Origin: a bacterium
Lineage (GTDB): Bacteria > Joyebacterota > Joyebacteria > Joyebacterales > Joyebacteraceae
Direction: 5' to 3'
Length of the DNA: 51,442 nt
Assembly: GCA_025774245.1 (NCBI GenBank)
Contig: JALGWI010000014.1
Location: 1 to 51,442 of the forward strand
In this document: in pieces, positions 26,627 to 36,256 of the stretch
How positions within the stretch are numbered: position 1 is the stretch's first letter
Layout: every line of letters starts with the position of its first letter
Notes under the pieces: generated by a model
Database searches by the model: none
What the model was told of the DNA's origin: nothing
The model's input: the letters and a program-made list of their open reading frames with translations, nothing else
Program-made: the position numbers and the translations under genes

Positions 26627-28087
26627 GTGCACACGCCCAGAGCAGCGCACGATCTGACGGACGCGTTCCGCGATGAGTGCGGGGTATTCGGGGTGGTCGG
26701 CAACAACGACGCAGCGAGGCTCACGTATCTCGGCCTCTACGCGCTCCAGCACCGCGGCCAGGAGAGCGCCGGTATCGTGACGTGGGACGGGGAGACCGCA
26801 TTCCAGCACAAGGCCATGGGGCTCGTCAACCACGTCTTCCACGATGAGGCGATCCTCGACAGCCTCCCGGGCCACGTGGCGCTCGGTCACGTCCGCTACT
26901 CGACGACGGGGCAGAGCACGCTCAACAACGCACAGCCGATCCTCGTCCGCTTCCGCGGCGGACCGCTGGCGGCGGCACACAACGGGAACCTCGTCGACGC
27001 CGACCGACTCCGGTCGACGCTCGAGGCGGGTGGCTCGATCTTCCGGACGACGACCGACACCGAGACGATCCTGCATCTCGTCGCCCGGGCGTACTCGAAG
27101 CGGACTTCGAGAACGGTCGAGGACATCCCGGACATCCTCCGGGAGGCGCTCGCCGGCGTCGAGGGGGCGTACTCGCTCCTCTTCATGATCGACGGCCGCC
27201 TCGTGGCGGTGCGCGACCCGCGGGGCTACAGGCCACTCTGCTTCGGTAGACTCCGAAGCGGGGGATGGGCGGTGGCATCGGAGAGCTGCGCGCTCGACAT
27301 CGTCGAAGCCGAGCTCGAGCGCGAGATCGCGCCGGGCGAGATCCTGATCCTGAACGGACCGCGGCCGATCTCGTCCCGACTCACACCGGAGGATTCGCCC
27401 AGGAGCTTCTGCATTTTCGAGTACGTCTACTTTTCGCGGCCCGACTCGTTCGTGGGCGGCGTCTCGGTCGACCACGTCCGCAGGAACCTCGGCAGGCATC
27501 TGGCGCTCGAGCACCCCGTGAACGCCGACTTCGTGATCTCGGTGCCGGACTCGAGCAACTCCGCGGCGATGGGTTACAGCGAAGCATCCGGACTCCCGCT
27601 CGAGATCGGTCTCATCCGGAATCACTACATCGGAAGGACGTTCATCCATCCGAGACAGTCGCTCCGGGACTTCAACGTCAGGATCAAGTACAACCCCGTG
27701 GCGGACACGCTCGCCGGGCGGCGGGTCGTCGTGGTCGACGACTCGATCGTCCGCGGCACGACGAGCCAGAAGCTCATGCACATGATCCGGGACGCCGGAG
27801 CGCGGGAGATCCACCTCCGCGTCGCGTCCCCGCCGATCAGGTTCCCGTGCTTCTACGGGATCGACACGCCGACGAGGGAGGAGCTCGTCGCCTCCGTGAA
27901 GGAGGTTCCCGAGATCGCCGAGTTCATCGGTGTCGAGTCGCTCGGGTACCTCTCGTTCGACGGCCTTCTGGACTCGGCACCTCCGCCCAGGAAGAACTAC
28001 TGCGTGGCCTGCTTTGACGGAAGCTATCCGCACGAAGGCGTCCTTGAGACCGGCGTGGCAGCAGCCGAGGGGAGAAACACCAGATGA
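26627..28087 (+). CDS. purF: Amidophosphoribosyltransferase
   Basis: PurF makes phosphoribosylamine from PRPP and glutamine, the first step of purine synthesis. GTG 26627 follows GGGAGGGAGG. Residues 1-17 look like a propeptide; cleavage would expose the nucleophile Cys18 (CGVFGVVG), as in the Bacillus-type enzyme. Cysteines in FCIFEYV (~264), FPCFYG (~408) and YCVACFDG (~464-467) fit the [4Fe-4S] cluster of that class. The PRPP motif VVVVDDSIVRGTTSQ is at ~368. It overlaps purH as ATGA. Confidence 0.96.
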   Translation: MHTPRAAHDLTDAFRDECGVFGVVGNNDAARLTYLGLYALQHRGQESAGIVTWDGETAFQHKAMGLVNHVFHDEAILDSLPGHVALGHVRYSTTGQSTLNNAQPILVRFRGGPLAAAHNGNLVDADRLRSTLEAGGSIFRTTTDTETILHLVARAYSKRTSRTVEDIPDILREALAGVEGAYSLLFMIDGRLVAVRDPRGYRPLCFGRLRSGGWAVASESCALDIVEAELEREIAPGEILILNGPRPISSRLTPEDSPRSFCIFEYVYFSRPDSFVGGVSVDHVRRNLGRHLALEHPVNADFVISVPDSSNSAAMGYSEASGLPLEIGLIRNHYIGRTFIHPRQSLRDFNVRIKYNPVADTLAGRRVVVVDDSIVRGTTSQKLMHMIRDAGAREIHLRVASPPIRFPCFYGIDTPTREELVASVKEVPEIAEFIGVESLGYLSFDGLLDSAPPPRKNYCVACFDGSYPHEGVLETGVAAAEGRNTR

Positions 28088-29652
28088 GCGTGAGAAGGGC
28101 ATTGGTCAGTGTCTCGGACAAGACAGACGTGGTCGAGTTCGCGAGGACCCTCGTCGACATGGGGGTCGAGATCGTCTCCACGGGCGGGACGTGCCGCGTC
28201 CTCACCGCCGAGGGCGTGCCTTGCCGCGAGGTGTCCGATCTCACCGGGGCGCCCGAGATCCTCGACGGCCGCGTGAAGACGCTGCACCCCAGGATCCACG
28301 GCGCGATCCTCGCGCAGCCAAAGAAGGAGAGCCACGTCGCGACGCTCCAGCGGGAGAAGATCGAGCCGATCGACATGGTGGTCGTCAACCTCTACCCGTT
28401 CGAGAAGGTAGCCGCTGCGGCCGGGGCGACGCTCGACGACACGCTCGAGGAGATCGACATCGGCGGCGTGACGCTCCTCCGCGCGGCCGCGAAGAACTTC
28501 GAGAACGTCGCCGTCGTCTCGAACCCGTCGCAGTACGGGTGGATCGCGAGCACCCTGAAGGAGAACGATCTCGACCTCCCGAAGGACGTCAGGAGAAAGC
28601 TGGCGGTCCAGGCCTTCGCTCAGACGCGAGACTACGACCGAGCGATCCATCGCTTCCTCGCCGGCGTGACGGAACCGGACGACGACTTCCCGGACTTCCT
28701 GAACCTCGAGTACGAGAAGGTCCGCGACACGCGCTACGGTGAGAACCCGCACCAGAAGGCGGCGGTCTACCACACGCGCGCGCGCGACCGCGAGCCGTCG
28801 GTCGTGACGGCCGAGCAGCTCTCGGGAAAGGAGCTCTCCTACAACAACCTCATGGATCTCGACGCGGCGCTCGCCTGCGTGCGCGAGTTCCCGGAGCCGG
28901 CCGCCGCCGTGCTGAAGCACGCGACCCCCTGCGGCGTCGCGTCGGCGCCGACGATCGCCAAGGCGTACGAGAAGGCGCTCGCCTGCGACCCCATCTCCGC
29001 TTTCGGGAGCATCGTCGCCCTGAACCGCAGCGTCGACCTGGAGGTCGGGGAGCTCATACACAACACGCGCTTCGTGGAGGCCGTCGTGGCCCCCGATTTC
29101 TACCGGAACGCGCTCGAGCTCATGCGGACGAAAAAGAACCGGCGGCTGTTGAAGGCGTACTTCCCGGACCTCACGGACATCCATCTGAAGCCCGAGAGGA
29201 TGATGCGGACGCTCCTCGGCGGCGGGCTCCTCGTGCAGGACGTCGACATCGAGGACGTGAGGCCGCAGGAGCTCAAGGTCGTCACCGAGCGTGAGCCGAC
29301 CGACGAGGAGATGAAGTCGCTCCTCTTCGGATGGAGGGTCGTGAAACACGTCCGCTCGAACGCGATCGTGCTGTCGAAGGACACCGAGACCGTCGGGATC
29401 GGCGCGGGGCAGATGAGCCGCGTCGACGCGAGCGTGCTCGCCGTCTGGAAGGCGGGGGAGAGGGTCAGGGGATGCGTGATGGCCTCCGACGCGTTCTTCC
29501 CGATGCGGGACGCCGTCGACGCCGCGGCCGAGGCGGGGATCACGGCGATCATCCAGCCCGGCGGGTCGAAGGGAGACGAGGAAGTCATCCAGGCCGCGAA
29601 CGAGAAGAGCATAGCGATGATCTTCACGGGATTGAGACACTTCAGACACTAG
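28084..29652 (+). CDS. purH: AICAR transformylase / IMP cyclohydrolase
   Basis: This bifunctional enzyme formylates AICAR and closes the ring to IMP. The 522-aa product has the N-terminal cyclohydrolase (VSDKTDVVEFAR, STGGTCRVL, HPRIHGAIL, residues 1-~195) and the transformylase (GENPHQKAAVY ~222, KHATPCGVA ~279, AFGSIVALN ~305, QPGGSKGDEEV ~480, FTGLRHFRH at the C terminus). The usual KHxNPCG reads KHATPCG here, with Thr for Asn. IMP made here supplies both GuaB3 and PurA. Confidence 0.96.
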   Translation: MSVRRALVSVSDKTDVVEFARTLVDMGVEIVSTGGTCRVLTAEGVPCREVSDLTGAPEILDGRVKTLHPRIHGAILAQPKKESHVATLQREKIEPIDMVVVNLYPFEKVAAAAGATLDDTLEEIDIGGVTLLRAAAKNFENVAVVSNPSQYGWIASTLKENDLDLPKDVRRKLAVQAFAQTRDYDRAIHRFLAGVTEPDDDFPDFLNLEYEKVRDTRYGENPHQKAAVYHTRARDREPSVVTAEQLSGKELSYNNLMDLDAALACVREFPEPAAAVLKHATPCGVASAPTIAKAYEKALACDPISAFGSIVALNRSVDLEVGELIHNTRFVEAVVAPDFYRNALELMRTKKNRRLLKAYFPDLTDIHLKPERMMRTLLGGGLLVQDVDIEDVRPQELKVVTEREPTDEEMKSLLFGWRVVKHVRSNAIVLSKDTETVGIGAGQMSRVDASVLAVWKAGERVRGCVMASDAFFPMRDAVDAAAEAGITAIIQPGGSKGDEEVIQAANEKSIAMIFTGLRHFRH

Positions 29653-29656
29653 ACAC

Positions 29657-29679
29657 TGACGGGTACCGGGCACCCGTCA
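29657..29679 (+). other. Hairpin between purH and purE
   Basis: TGACGGGT (29657-29664) and ACCCGTCA (29672-29679) form an 8-bp stem around a 7-base loop in the 67-base gap. No U tract follows, so full termination is unlikely. Confidence 0.45.
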
Positions 29680-29719
29680 CCGGACGGGGCCGAACCTGCG
29701 GGAGCGAGGCGGAAACACC

Positions 29720-30277
29720 ATGGACAGAAACGAGAGGCCAGTGGTCGCGATCGTGATGGGGAGCGACTCCGACCTCCCGACGATGCGCGAGACGGAGAAG
29801 ATGCTCAAGAAGCTCGGGATCTCGTACACCACGCGGATCACGTCGGCGCACCGGTCGCCGAAGAGGACGCACGTCCTCGCGGAGTCGCTCGAGGACGACG
29901 GGATCGAGGTCGTCGTGGTCGGCGCCGGTCTGGCGGCGCATCTGGCCGGCGTCATCGCCGGCGTGACGACGCTCCCCGTGATCGGCGTGCCCATGGAAGG
30001 CGGGAGCCTCCGCGGGATCGACGCCCTCTACTCGACCGTCCAGATGCCCGGCGGCGTGCCGGTGGCGACGATGTCGATCGGGAAGCACGGCGCGAAGAAC
30101 GCCGGCATCTTCGCGGCGCAGATCCTGGCCCTGAAGGACGCGTCTCTGAGGATCCGTCTCAAGGCGTTCAAGGAAGAGCTCGAGCGCTCCGTCGACGAGA
30201 AGGACAGGGCGATCATGTCCGAGGCCGAGACCACGGCCGGCGCGGTGCGGCAACTGGCGAAGGAAGGCGACCGATGA
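29720..30277 (+). CDS. purE: N5-carboxyaminoimidazole ribonucleotide mutase
   Basis: PurE produces CAIR for PurC. The 185-aa product shows VMGSDSDLPTM (~residue 12), SAHRSPKRTH with the conserved His (~42), GAGLAAHLAGV (~74), LPVIGVPM (~90) and VQMPGGVPVAT...IGKHGAKNAGIFAAQIL (~107-135). The last block favours class I, which normally needs a PurK partner; no purK lies in the window. It overlaps purA as ATGA. Confidence 0.93.
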   Translation: MDRNERPVVAIVMGSDSDLPTMRETEKMLKKLGISYTTRITSAHRSPKRTHVLAESLEDDGIEVVVVGAGLAAHLAGVIAGVTTLPVIGVPMEGGSLRGIDALYSTVQMPGGVPVATMSIGKHGAKNAGIFAAQILALKDASLRIRLKAFKEELERSVDEKDRAIMSEAETTAGAVRQLAKEGDR

Positions 30278-31560
30278 GCAGCATCGTGATCGTGGGCGCG
30301 CAGTGGGGCGACGAAGGCAAGGGCAAGATCACGAACAGCCTCGCCTCCTGCGCGGAGATGGTCGTTCGGTTCCAGGGCGGTTCGAACGCCGGCCACACGG
30401 TGTCGGTGAGCGGCGAGCCCGTGGTTTTCCATCTCCTGCCTTCCGGCATCTCGGTCCCCGGAGTGCTCTGCGTCATCGGACCGGGCGTCGTCATCGACCC
30501 GGTGGGGCTCGTCGCGGAGATCGACGAGGTGAGAGGGAAGGGCATCGAGGTGAGCTCGAACTTCCTGATCGACGTCGGCGCGCACATGGTGATGCCGTAC
30601 CACAGGGCGCTCGAGGCGGCCGAGGAGGAATCCCGCGGGAACGCGGCGATCGGGACGACGAAGAAGGGGATCGGGCCGGCGTACGCCGACCGCTACTCGC
30701 GGGAGGGGATCCCGATCGGACTCCTCGCGTCGTTCGACAGGTTTGAGGAGCGCCTCCGCGCCGTCGCGGGCAGGAAGAACGAGATGCTGACGAAGCTCTA
30801 TGGCGCAGAGCCCCTCGACATCGACGGGATGCTCGAGGAGATGCGGCGCGTGGCGGAGAGGCTCGCGCCCCACCTCGCGGACACCCCCGAGCTCGTCAGA
30901 ACGGCCATCCGGTCGGGCGAGAACGTCATCTTCGAAGGCGCGCAGGGGACCCTGCTCGACATCTCGTTCGGGACCTACCCGTTTGTCACGTCCTCGCACA
31001 CGTCGGCGGCGGGGGTCGCGCCGGGCACGGGCGTTCCGCCCTCGATGATCGGCGACATCATCGGCGTCGCGAAGGCGTACGTGACGAGGGTGGGGGCCGG
31101 GCCGTTCCCGACGGAGTCGTTCGACAGGCACGGCGAGACCATCCGGGAGCGCGGGAAGGAGCGGGGAGCGACGACGGGGAGGCCGCGCCGGTGCGGGTGG
31201 CTCGACATCGTCGCCTTGAACTACGCGATCGCGATCAACGGGATCGACCACCTGGTCATCACGAAGCTCGACGTCCTGGACACCTTCGAGCGCATCCCGG
31301 TCTGCGTCGGGTACAGGATCGACGGCGAGGAGACCGACCGGTTCCCGCGGAACGCCGAGGTGCTCGCGCGGGTGGAGCCCATCTACGAAGAGATGCCGGG
31401 CTGGCGGGCCAGCACGCACGAGGCCCGCGAGGACGGTGATCTGCCCGCGGAGGCGCTGGCGTATATCAGGAAGATCGAGGAGCTGACCGGAGTCCCCGTG
31501 GCCGCGGCCTCGGTCGGCGCTTCGCCGCACGCCGTCGTGCAGTTCGCGGAGATCCTCTAG
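30274..31560 (+). CDS. purA: Adenylosuccinate synthetase
   Basis: PurA joins aspartate to IMP using GTP, committing IMP to AMP. The 428-aa product has GAQWGDEGKGKIT (~residue 7), FQGGSNAGHTV (~34), TTKKGIGPAYADRYSR (~128), GAQGTLLDISFGTYPFVTSSHT (~222) and TGRPRRCGWLDIV (~300). It is the last gene of the nucleotide block. The long inverted repeat at 31599-31662 may end the transcript. Confidence 0.97.
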   Translation: MSSIVIVGAQWGDEGKGKITNSLASCAEMVVRFQGGSNAGHTVSVSGEPVVFHLLPSGISVPGVLCVIGPGVVIDPVGLVAEIDEVRGKGIEVSSNFLIDVGAHMVMPYHRALEAAEEESRGNAAIGTTKKGIGPAYADRYSREGIPIGLLASFDRFEERLRAVAGRKNEMLTKLYGAEPLDIDGMLEEMRRVAERLAPHLADTPELVRTAIRSGENVIFEGAQGTLLDISFGTYPFVTSSHTSAAGVAPGTGVPPSMIGDIIGVAKAYVTRVGAGPFPTESFDRHGETIRERGKERGATTGRPRRCGWLDIVALNYAIAINGIDHLVITKLDVLDTFERIPVCVGYRIDGEETDRFPRNAEVLARVEPIYEEMPGWRASTHEAREDGDLPAEALAYIRKIEELTGVPVAAASVGASPHAVVQFAEIL

Positions 31561-31598
31561 CCGGCCGCGGCGGACCCAGTGGACCTTGTTGCTCCGGA

Positions 31599-31662
31599 CG
31601 CCTTCTCCCCGGGCTTCAAACAAGCTCGGCTTCGCCTCGCAAACTCGCGCGGGGAGAAGGCG
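31599..31662 (+). repeat. Long inverted repeat after purA
   Basis: The 12-base arms CGCCTTCTCCCC (31599-31610) and GGGGAGAAGGCG (31651-31662) are perfect, and one more G-C pair extends them inward. The loop is about 38 bases and contains its own short GC repeats (CTCGGCTTCGCCTCG). It lies between the purA stop and the ATPase gene and probably terminates or protects the operon message. Confidence 0.55.
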
Positions 31663-31696
31663 CCCGGAGCCGCTAGAACCCCGAGGCAACCGCGCC

Positions 31697-33412
31697 ATGC
31701 TGAAGAAGTCCGAAGAGCTCGAAAAGACGCTGCGCCGAATCGACGGCCGCGGCTACAAGGCCTACAAGGACATCCAGGGGAGCTACGGTTTCCCGGCGCA
31801 CACCCTCCACATCGATCACGTCCAGGGCGACCCGTTCGCGGCGCCGAGCCGCGTCCGGATCGTTCTGCCTGAGAGAGTGGCCGGGTTCACGCCCGACCTC
31901 CACGACACGCCCGCCAGGAACCGCGCGCTCTGTGACTTCCTGACGCGCGCGGCAGACGCGGCCTGCGAGGAGGCGTCGAGGCGCGCCGGGAGCGGCAAGA
32001 GCGGCCTCATTTCGGTCGATCGTCCCGGACAGGAGGTGCTCGAGCGCACGTCGGTCAACGTCACCGGAGCCGAGGTCGAAGCGAGGATCTCGGTCGGACT
32101 GCCGGCGACCGGGCGGCGCGTGCTCGGGAGACAGGCCGCGTTGATCCTCCTCGACCAGATTCCGAAGATCGCCCGGGCTTCGCTCATCGCCACGAACCTC
32201 GACCCGGAACGGACGCGGCGGCACGTCGAGATCGTCGAGGATCAGTCGTTCCTGCGCGACGCGCTCGGAGACGCCGGGCTCGTGGCGTTCGTCGGCGACG
32301 GCGCGATCCTCCCGCGGAAGAGCGGCGTCGACCCGCGCCCGATGGGGGAGGGGGCGGTGGCGTTCCGATCACCCGAGTCGCTCCGGCGCGAGTTCGACGT
32401 TCCGAACGCCGGTCGGGTCACCGGGATGGGGATCCCCGCGGGCGTCACGCTCATCGTAGGCGGCGGCTACCACGGCAAGTCGACGCTCCTCTCGGCGATC
32501 GAGCTCGGCGTCTACGACCACGTTCCGGCCGACGGCCGCGAGTTCGCCGTTACCGTCCCCGACGCGGTCAAGATCCGGGCGGAAGACGGGCGGAGCGTCC
32601 AGGGCGTCGACATCTCGCCTTTCATCACAAACCTCCCGTTCGGCACGGACACCCGCGACTTCTCGACGGCCGACGCCTCGGGGAGCACCTCTCAGGCGGC
32701 CAACATCGCCGAGGCGCTCGAGTACGGCACGTCGCTGCTCCTCATCGACGAGGACACCTCCGCGACGAACTTCATGATCCGCGACCACCGCATGCAGGAA
32801 CTCGTCGCGAAGGACAAGGAGCCGATCACGCCCTTCATCGACAAGGTTCGGCAGCTCTACGACGAGCGTGGCGTCTCGACGATCATCGTCGTGGGCGGCG
32901 TCGGCGACTACTTCGACGTCGCGGACACTGTCGTCATGATGGACTCCTACCTGCCCCTCGACGTCACCGACCGCGCGAAGGAGATAGCGGCGAAGTACGT
33001 CGCCGAACGCGTGCCCGAAGGAGGGGACTCGTTCGGCCACGTCTCGGCCAGGGCACCCGTCCCGTCGAGCCTCGACCCGAGCCGCGGGAAGAGGCAGGAG
33101 AAGGTCGACGCGAAGGGGCGCGGCACGATCCTCTTCGGAAGGACGCCGCTCGACCTCTCCGCGGTCGAGCAGATCGCGTCGGTCTCTCAGACGCGCGCGA
33201 TCGGCGACGCCCTCGTCCTCATGATGAAGCGGTTCATGGACGGCCGGAGGACGGTCGCAGAGATCCTCGATCTCCTCGAGGGCGAGCTCGACCGCGGGGG
33301 CCTGGATGCGCTCTCGTCGAGGCATCTCGGCACCTACGCGCGGCCGCGCCGTCAGGAGATCGCCGCCGCCCTGAACCGCCTGCGGACGCTTCGGATCGAG
33401 CAGCAACGCTAG
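31697..33412 (+). CDS. ABC-class ATPase of unknown function (PF09818-like)
   Basis: The 571-aa product belongs to the family annotated as predicted ATPase of the ABC class, whose role is unknown. ATG 31697 precedes the conserved N-terminal LEKTLRRIDGRGYKAYKDIQGSYGF. The Walker A is unusual, IVGGGYHGKSTLL (~residue 253), followed by DFSTADASGSTSQAANIAEAL (~321), a likely signature region. Walker B is LLLIDEDTSATNFMIRDHRM (~347). No membrane segment is seen. The 3' end (EIAAALNRLRTLRIEQ) is repeated as decayed copies at 36257-36321 and 37204-37300. The ribosome-binding site is weak (GAGG). Confidence 0.92.
   Translation: MLKKSEELEKTLRRIDGRGYKAYKDIQGSYGFPAHTLHIDHVQGDPFAAPSRVRIVLPERVAGFTPDLHDTPARNRALCDFLTRAADAACEEASRRAGSGKSGLISVDRPGQEVLERTSVNVTGAEVEARISVGLPATGRRVLGRQAALILLDQIPKIARASLIATNLDPERTRRHVEIVEDQSFLRDALGDAGLVAFVGDGAILPRKSGVDPRPMGEGAVAFRSPESLRREFDVPNAGRVTGMGIPAGVTLIVGGGYHGKSTLLSAIELGVYDHVPADGREFAVTVPDAVKIRAEDGRSVQGVDISPFITNLPFGTDTRDFSTADASGSTSQAANIAEALEYGTSLLLIDEDTSATNFMIRDHRMQELVAKDKEPITPFIDKVRQLYDERGVSTIIVVGGVGDYFDVADTVVMMDSYLPLDVTDRAKEIAAKYVAERVPEGGDSFGHVSARAPVPSSLDPSRGKRQEKVDAKGRGTILFGRTPLDLSAVEQIASVSQTRAIGDALVLMMKRFMDGRRTVAEILDLLEGELDRGGLDALSSRHLGTYARPRRQEIAAALNRLRTLRIEQQR
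33316..33401 (+). repeat. ATPase-tail repeat, intact copy A
   Basis: This is the 3' end of the ATPase gene. Bases 33353-33401 (49 bases) are identical to 36262-36310, and 33316-33363 match 37204-37251 with one mismatch. It is the functional source of the two remnants downstream. Confidence 0.85.
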
Positions 33413-33477
33413 ATCACCCGCCTCTTCCCGGTATTGAGATTCCCCGACTTCCATGCATGGATAGTGGTCTTCGTCCG

Positions 33478-33506
33478 TTGACGCGCGTTATGTTCTGTGA
33501 TATCGT
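33478..33506 (+). promoter_or_regulatory. Promoter-like region of PHP protein 1
   Basis: TTGACG (33478-33483) with TATCGT at 33501-33506 (17 bases) or GATATC at 15 bases. The corresponding region before the second PHP gene (37364-37392) keeps the TTGACG and TGTGATA elements, and the string AGAGGCCTACACGAG (33527-33541) recurs at 37415-37429. The remaining leader to 33649 is homologous but diverged. Confidence 0.5.
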
Positions 33507-33649
33507 CAGTAGGTGCGGGTCCCGTGAGAGGCCTACACGAGACGGATCCGATCGCCTCTCACGACTTGCACCTCAAGCCTGTCCGGCCCGGTGCCGCCCG
33601 CACGTGATCTGCACGATCCAGAGCACGGCAGAACAGGAAGGGGCCACCG

Positions 33650-36256
33650 ATGATCTGCCCGCTGGGTCTGGGATCGGGACGGGCCCCGCTGCCAGTTCTC
33701 CTGGCGGTCGTCGCCTGCGCCATCCGAGCGTCGCCTCCGAACCCCCTCGCGAACGATGCCGGATCCGACGCGGCTGCCCGCACCGACACGACGTACGGCT
33801 TCTACGTCGGCGCTCTCCACACCCACACGGCCTACTCGGACGGCGTCGGGACGCCGGCGGAGGCGTTCGCGTACGCCCGGGATTGCGCCGGGATCGACTT
33901 CCTCGCCGTCTCCGACCACCACAATCAGCTCGACGCCGGGGAGTACGCGGACGTCCTCCTTCAGGCCGACGCATACACCGAGGAAGGCGTCTTCGTCGCC
34001 ATCGGGGCGCAGGAGTGGAGCGGCCACGACCCCGAAACGGGGATTCCGAACCACGTCGTGGTCCTCGACGCCGACTACGTGTTCACCGCTCCCGAGGACG
34101 ACCTCGAGGCGTTCTATGCGGAGCTCGTCGCGAGCGAGTGCCTCGCGATCTTCGCGCATCCGGCGGAATGGAGCTTCGAGGACTTCACCTACTCCGCGGC
34201 GGCCGATTCCTGGATCGTGGCGGCCGAGGTGCGCGGCAACTACTACCAGGCCAGGTACGTCGAGATCCTCCAGAAGGGCTGGCGCGTCGGGGCGACGGGA
34301 GGCCCCGACACCCACGACGGCACGTGGGGAGACGGGCCGCGTTGGACCGTGGCGCTGGCACCCGCTCTGACGAAGGCGGACATCTTCGATGCCGTCGCGG
34401 ACCACAGGACCTACTCGACATTCGACAGGAACCTCGAACTCACCTTCCGGATCGACGGACACTGGATGGGAGAGGAGTTCGCCCACGACGGCAACGTGGT
34501 GCCCGACATCACTGCCCTCGATCACGACCCCGGCGACTGCCTCGCGCGGGTCGAGCTCTACCAGAACGGGCGGCTTGTACAGTGGACGAGCGTTCAGGAC
34601 ACGTCGTGGAGCTGGTCGCCCGAGCTGACGCCACCTGCCGGCCTGAACCACTATTTCGTGAAGGCCATCGAAGCCGACGGCGACCAGGCCTGGTCCGCCC
34701 CGATCTGGGCGGACTGCACCACCGACCTCGCCTCGACGCCGTTGCTCCGCCTGCCGCTGGACGAGGCGACCGTGAGCACCTTCACACCGATCTTCGTCTG
34801 GCACCCGTCGGACAGCGCGGATGCCTACGTCCTCGGGTGCTCCGTGTCGGCCGACTTCCCAGAAGACCCAACGACCGTGACCGTCGAGGGGATCGCCGAC
34901 ACGACCGTCAGGCTGCCGGTATGCCTCGCCGAGGACAGCGGCTACTTCTGGCGCGTCGCCGCTGTCAACGCTCACGGGACGAGCGCCTTCTCCGGCGTGC
35001 GCACGTTCTCCATAGGCGAAGTGCCGTTCTTCTCGGGCGACGCCGCTGTGGCGCTCACGACCGACCCGGCGGACGACACGTGCCCCTCGCTCGCGCAGGC
35101 GCAGGAGACGACCTGGCTTGTCTGGGGATCGTCGAGGGACGGGAACCAGGAACTTTACTGCAAGACATCGGACGACTGCGGGGAGAGCTGGTCGGACGCC
35201 ACGCGTATGACGCACGATCCCGACGCGGACCTGCGCCCCTCCGTGGTCGAGGACCCGGAGCAACGCGTGTGGGCCTTCTGGCAGTCCGCGAGGGACGGGA
35301 ATGACGAGATCTACGCCGCGCGGCACGACGGCGCTTCGTGGTCCGAACCACAGAACCTGACGCAGCAGGAAGATGCCGACCACGACCCTTTCGCAGCCGT
35401 CGGGGAAGACGGACTCCTGCGGGTCGTCTGGGCGTCAAGCCGGGACGACCGAGACTACGAGATCTACGGCGCCGCGTTCGATGGCGAGGACTGGACGCCG
35501 CCGGACCGCCTCACGGATCACGGCGCCACGGACACGCAGCCAGCCGTCGTAGGCGTGGACGGCCCGGAGCTCCGGCTCGTCTGGGTCAGCGACAGGGACG
35601 GGAACCGCGAGGTCTACACCAAGAGCTTCGACGGCGGTTCGTGGTCGGAGGACGTGAGACTCTCGTTCACGGTGGAGGACGAGACGAATCCCTCGCTCGC
35701 CCGCACCCACGACGGGCGGATCTGGCTCGCATACACTCGCCGCCGGTCGATCTTCTACCGAATCTGGGAGGGCGGCGCCTGGCTCCCGGAGACGATGCTG
35801 CCGACCCAGGACTCGGTCGGCCAGGATCCCGTCGACAGGCCGGCGCTCGTCCAAGCCTGCGACGGAAGGGTACACATCGCCTATCAGGCCGCCGACTCGG
35901 GAAGCTGGGACATCTGGCTGCAGCGGTCGAACTACATAGGCACGGGGGTCGCCGGACTCGACAGCGACCCGGCGCCCTCGTTCACGCTATCGCAGAACGT
36001 CCCGAACCCCTTCAACCCGACGACGCTGATCGAGTACGGCCTCCTCGAGCCCGCGACGGTCGACCTCGCGATCTACGACGTGGCGGGACGGCTCGTGAAG
36101 AGACTCGTGGCGTCGGAGGCCCGAGGTGCCGGCAGGCACGTCGTGCCGTGGCACGGCCGCAACGAGACCGGGAGACCGGTCGCGTCCGGCGTGTACCTCT
36201 GCACGCTGGAGGTGGCGGGGGACGCGGCGACCCGGAAGATGCTGCTTCTGAAGTAA
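33650..36256 (+). CDS. Exported PHP phosphoesterase with propeller-like repeats and sorting domain, copy 1
   Basis: The 868-aa product has a short hydrophobic leader (LPVLLAVVACAIRA) and a CehA/McbA-type PHP metallohydrolase at ~45-280. Its metal ligands are visible: LHTHTAYSDG, SDHHN, GAQEWSG, FAHPAEWS and GGPDTHDG. A fibronectin/Ig-like region follows (~370-460, with FWRVAAVNAHG). Residues ~470-760 are repeats of the kind SSRDGNQELYCKTS / SARDGNDEIYAARH / SDRDGNREVYTKSF, spaced about 50-60 residues apart, which suggests a beta-propeller. The last ~90 residues are the sorting domain (VPNPFNPTTLIEYGL, SGVYLC, KMLLLK). PHP enzymes hydrolyse phosphoesters or related bonds; the substrate is unknown. 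ATG 33650 follows AGGAAGGGG. Confidence 0.9.
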   Translation: MICPLGLGSGRAPLPVLLAVVACAIRASPPNPLANDAGSDAAARTDTTYGFYVGALHTHTAYSDGVGTPAEAFAYARDCAGIDFLAVSDHHNQLDAGEYADVLLQADAYTEEGVFVAIGAQEWSGHDPETGIPNHVVVLDADYVFTAPEDDLEAFYAELVASECLAIFAHPAEWSFEDFTYSAAADSWIVAAEVRGNYYQARYVEILQKGWRVGATGGPDTHDGTWGDGPRWTVALAPALTKADIFDAVADHRTYSTFDRNLELTFRIDGHWMGEEFAHDGNVVPDITALDHDPGDCLARVELYQNGRLVQWTSVQDTSWSWSPELTPPAGLNHYFVKAIEADGDQAWSAPIWADCTTDLASTPLLRLPLDEATVSTFTPIFVWHPSDSADAYVLGCSVSADFPEDPTTVTVEGIADTTVRLPVCLAEDSGYFWRVAAVNAHGTSAFSGVRTFSIGEVPFFSGDAAVALTTDPADDTCPSLAQAQETTWLVWGSSRDGNQELYCKTSDDCGESWSDATRMTHDPDADLRPSVVEDPEQRVWAFWQSARDGNDEIYAARHDGASWSEPQNLTQQEDADHDPFAAVGEDGLLRVVWASSRDDRDYEIYGAAFDGEDWTPPDRLTDHGATDTQPAVVGVDGPELRLVWVSDRDGNREVYTKSFDGGSWSEDVRLSFTVEDETNPSLARTHDGRIWLAYTRRRSIFYRIWEGGAWLPETMLPTQDSVGQDPVDRPALVQACDGRVHIAYQAADSGSWDIWLQRSNYIGTGVAGLDSDPAPSFTLSQNVPNPFNPTTLIEYGLLEPATVDLAIYDVAGRLVKRLVASEARGAGRHVVPWHGRNETGRPVASGVYLCTLEVAGDAATRKMLLLK

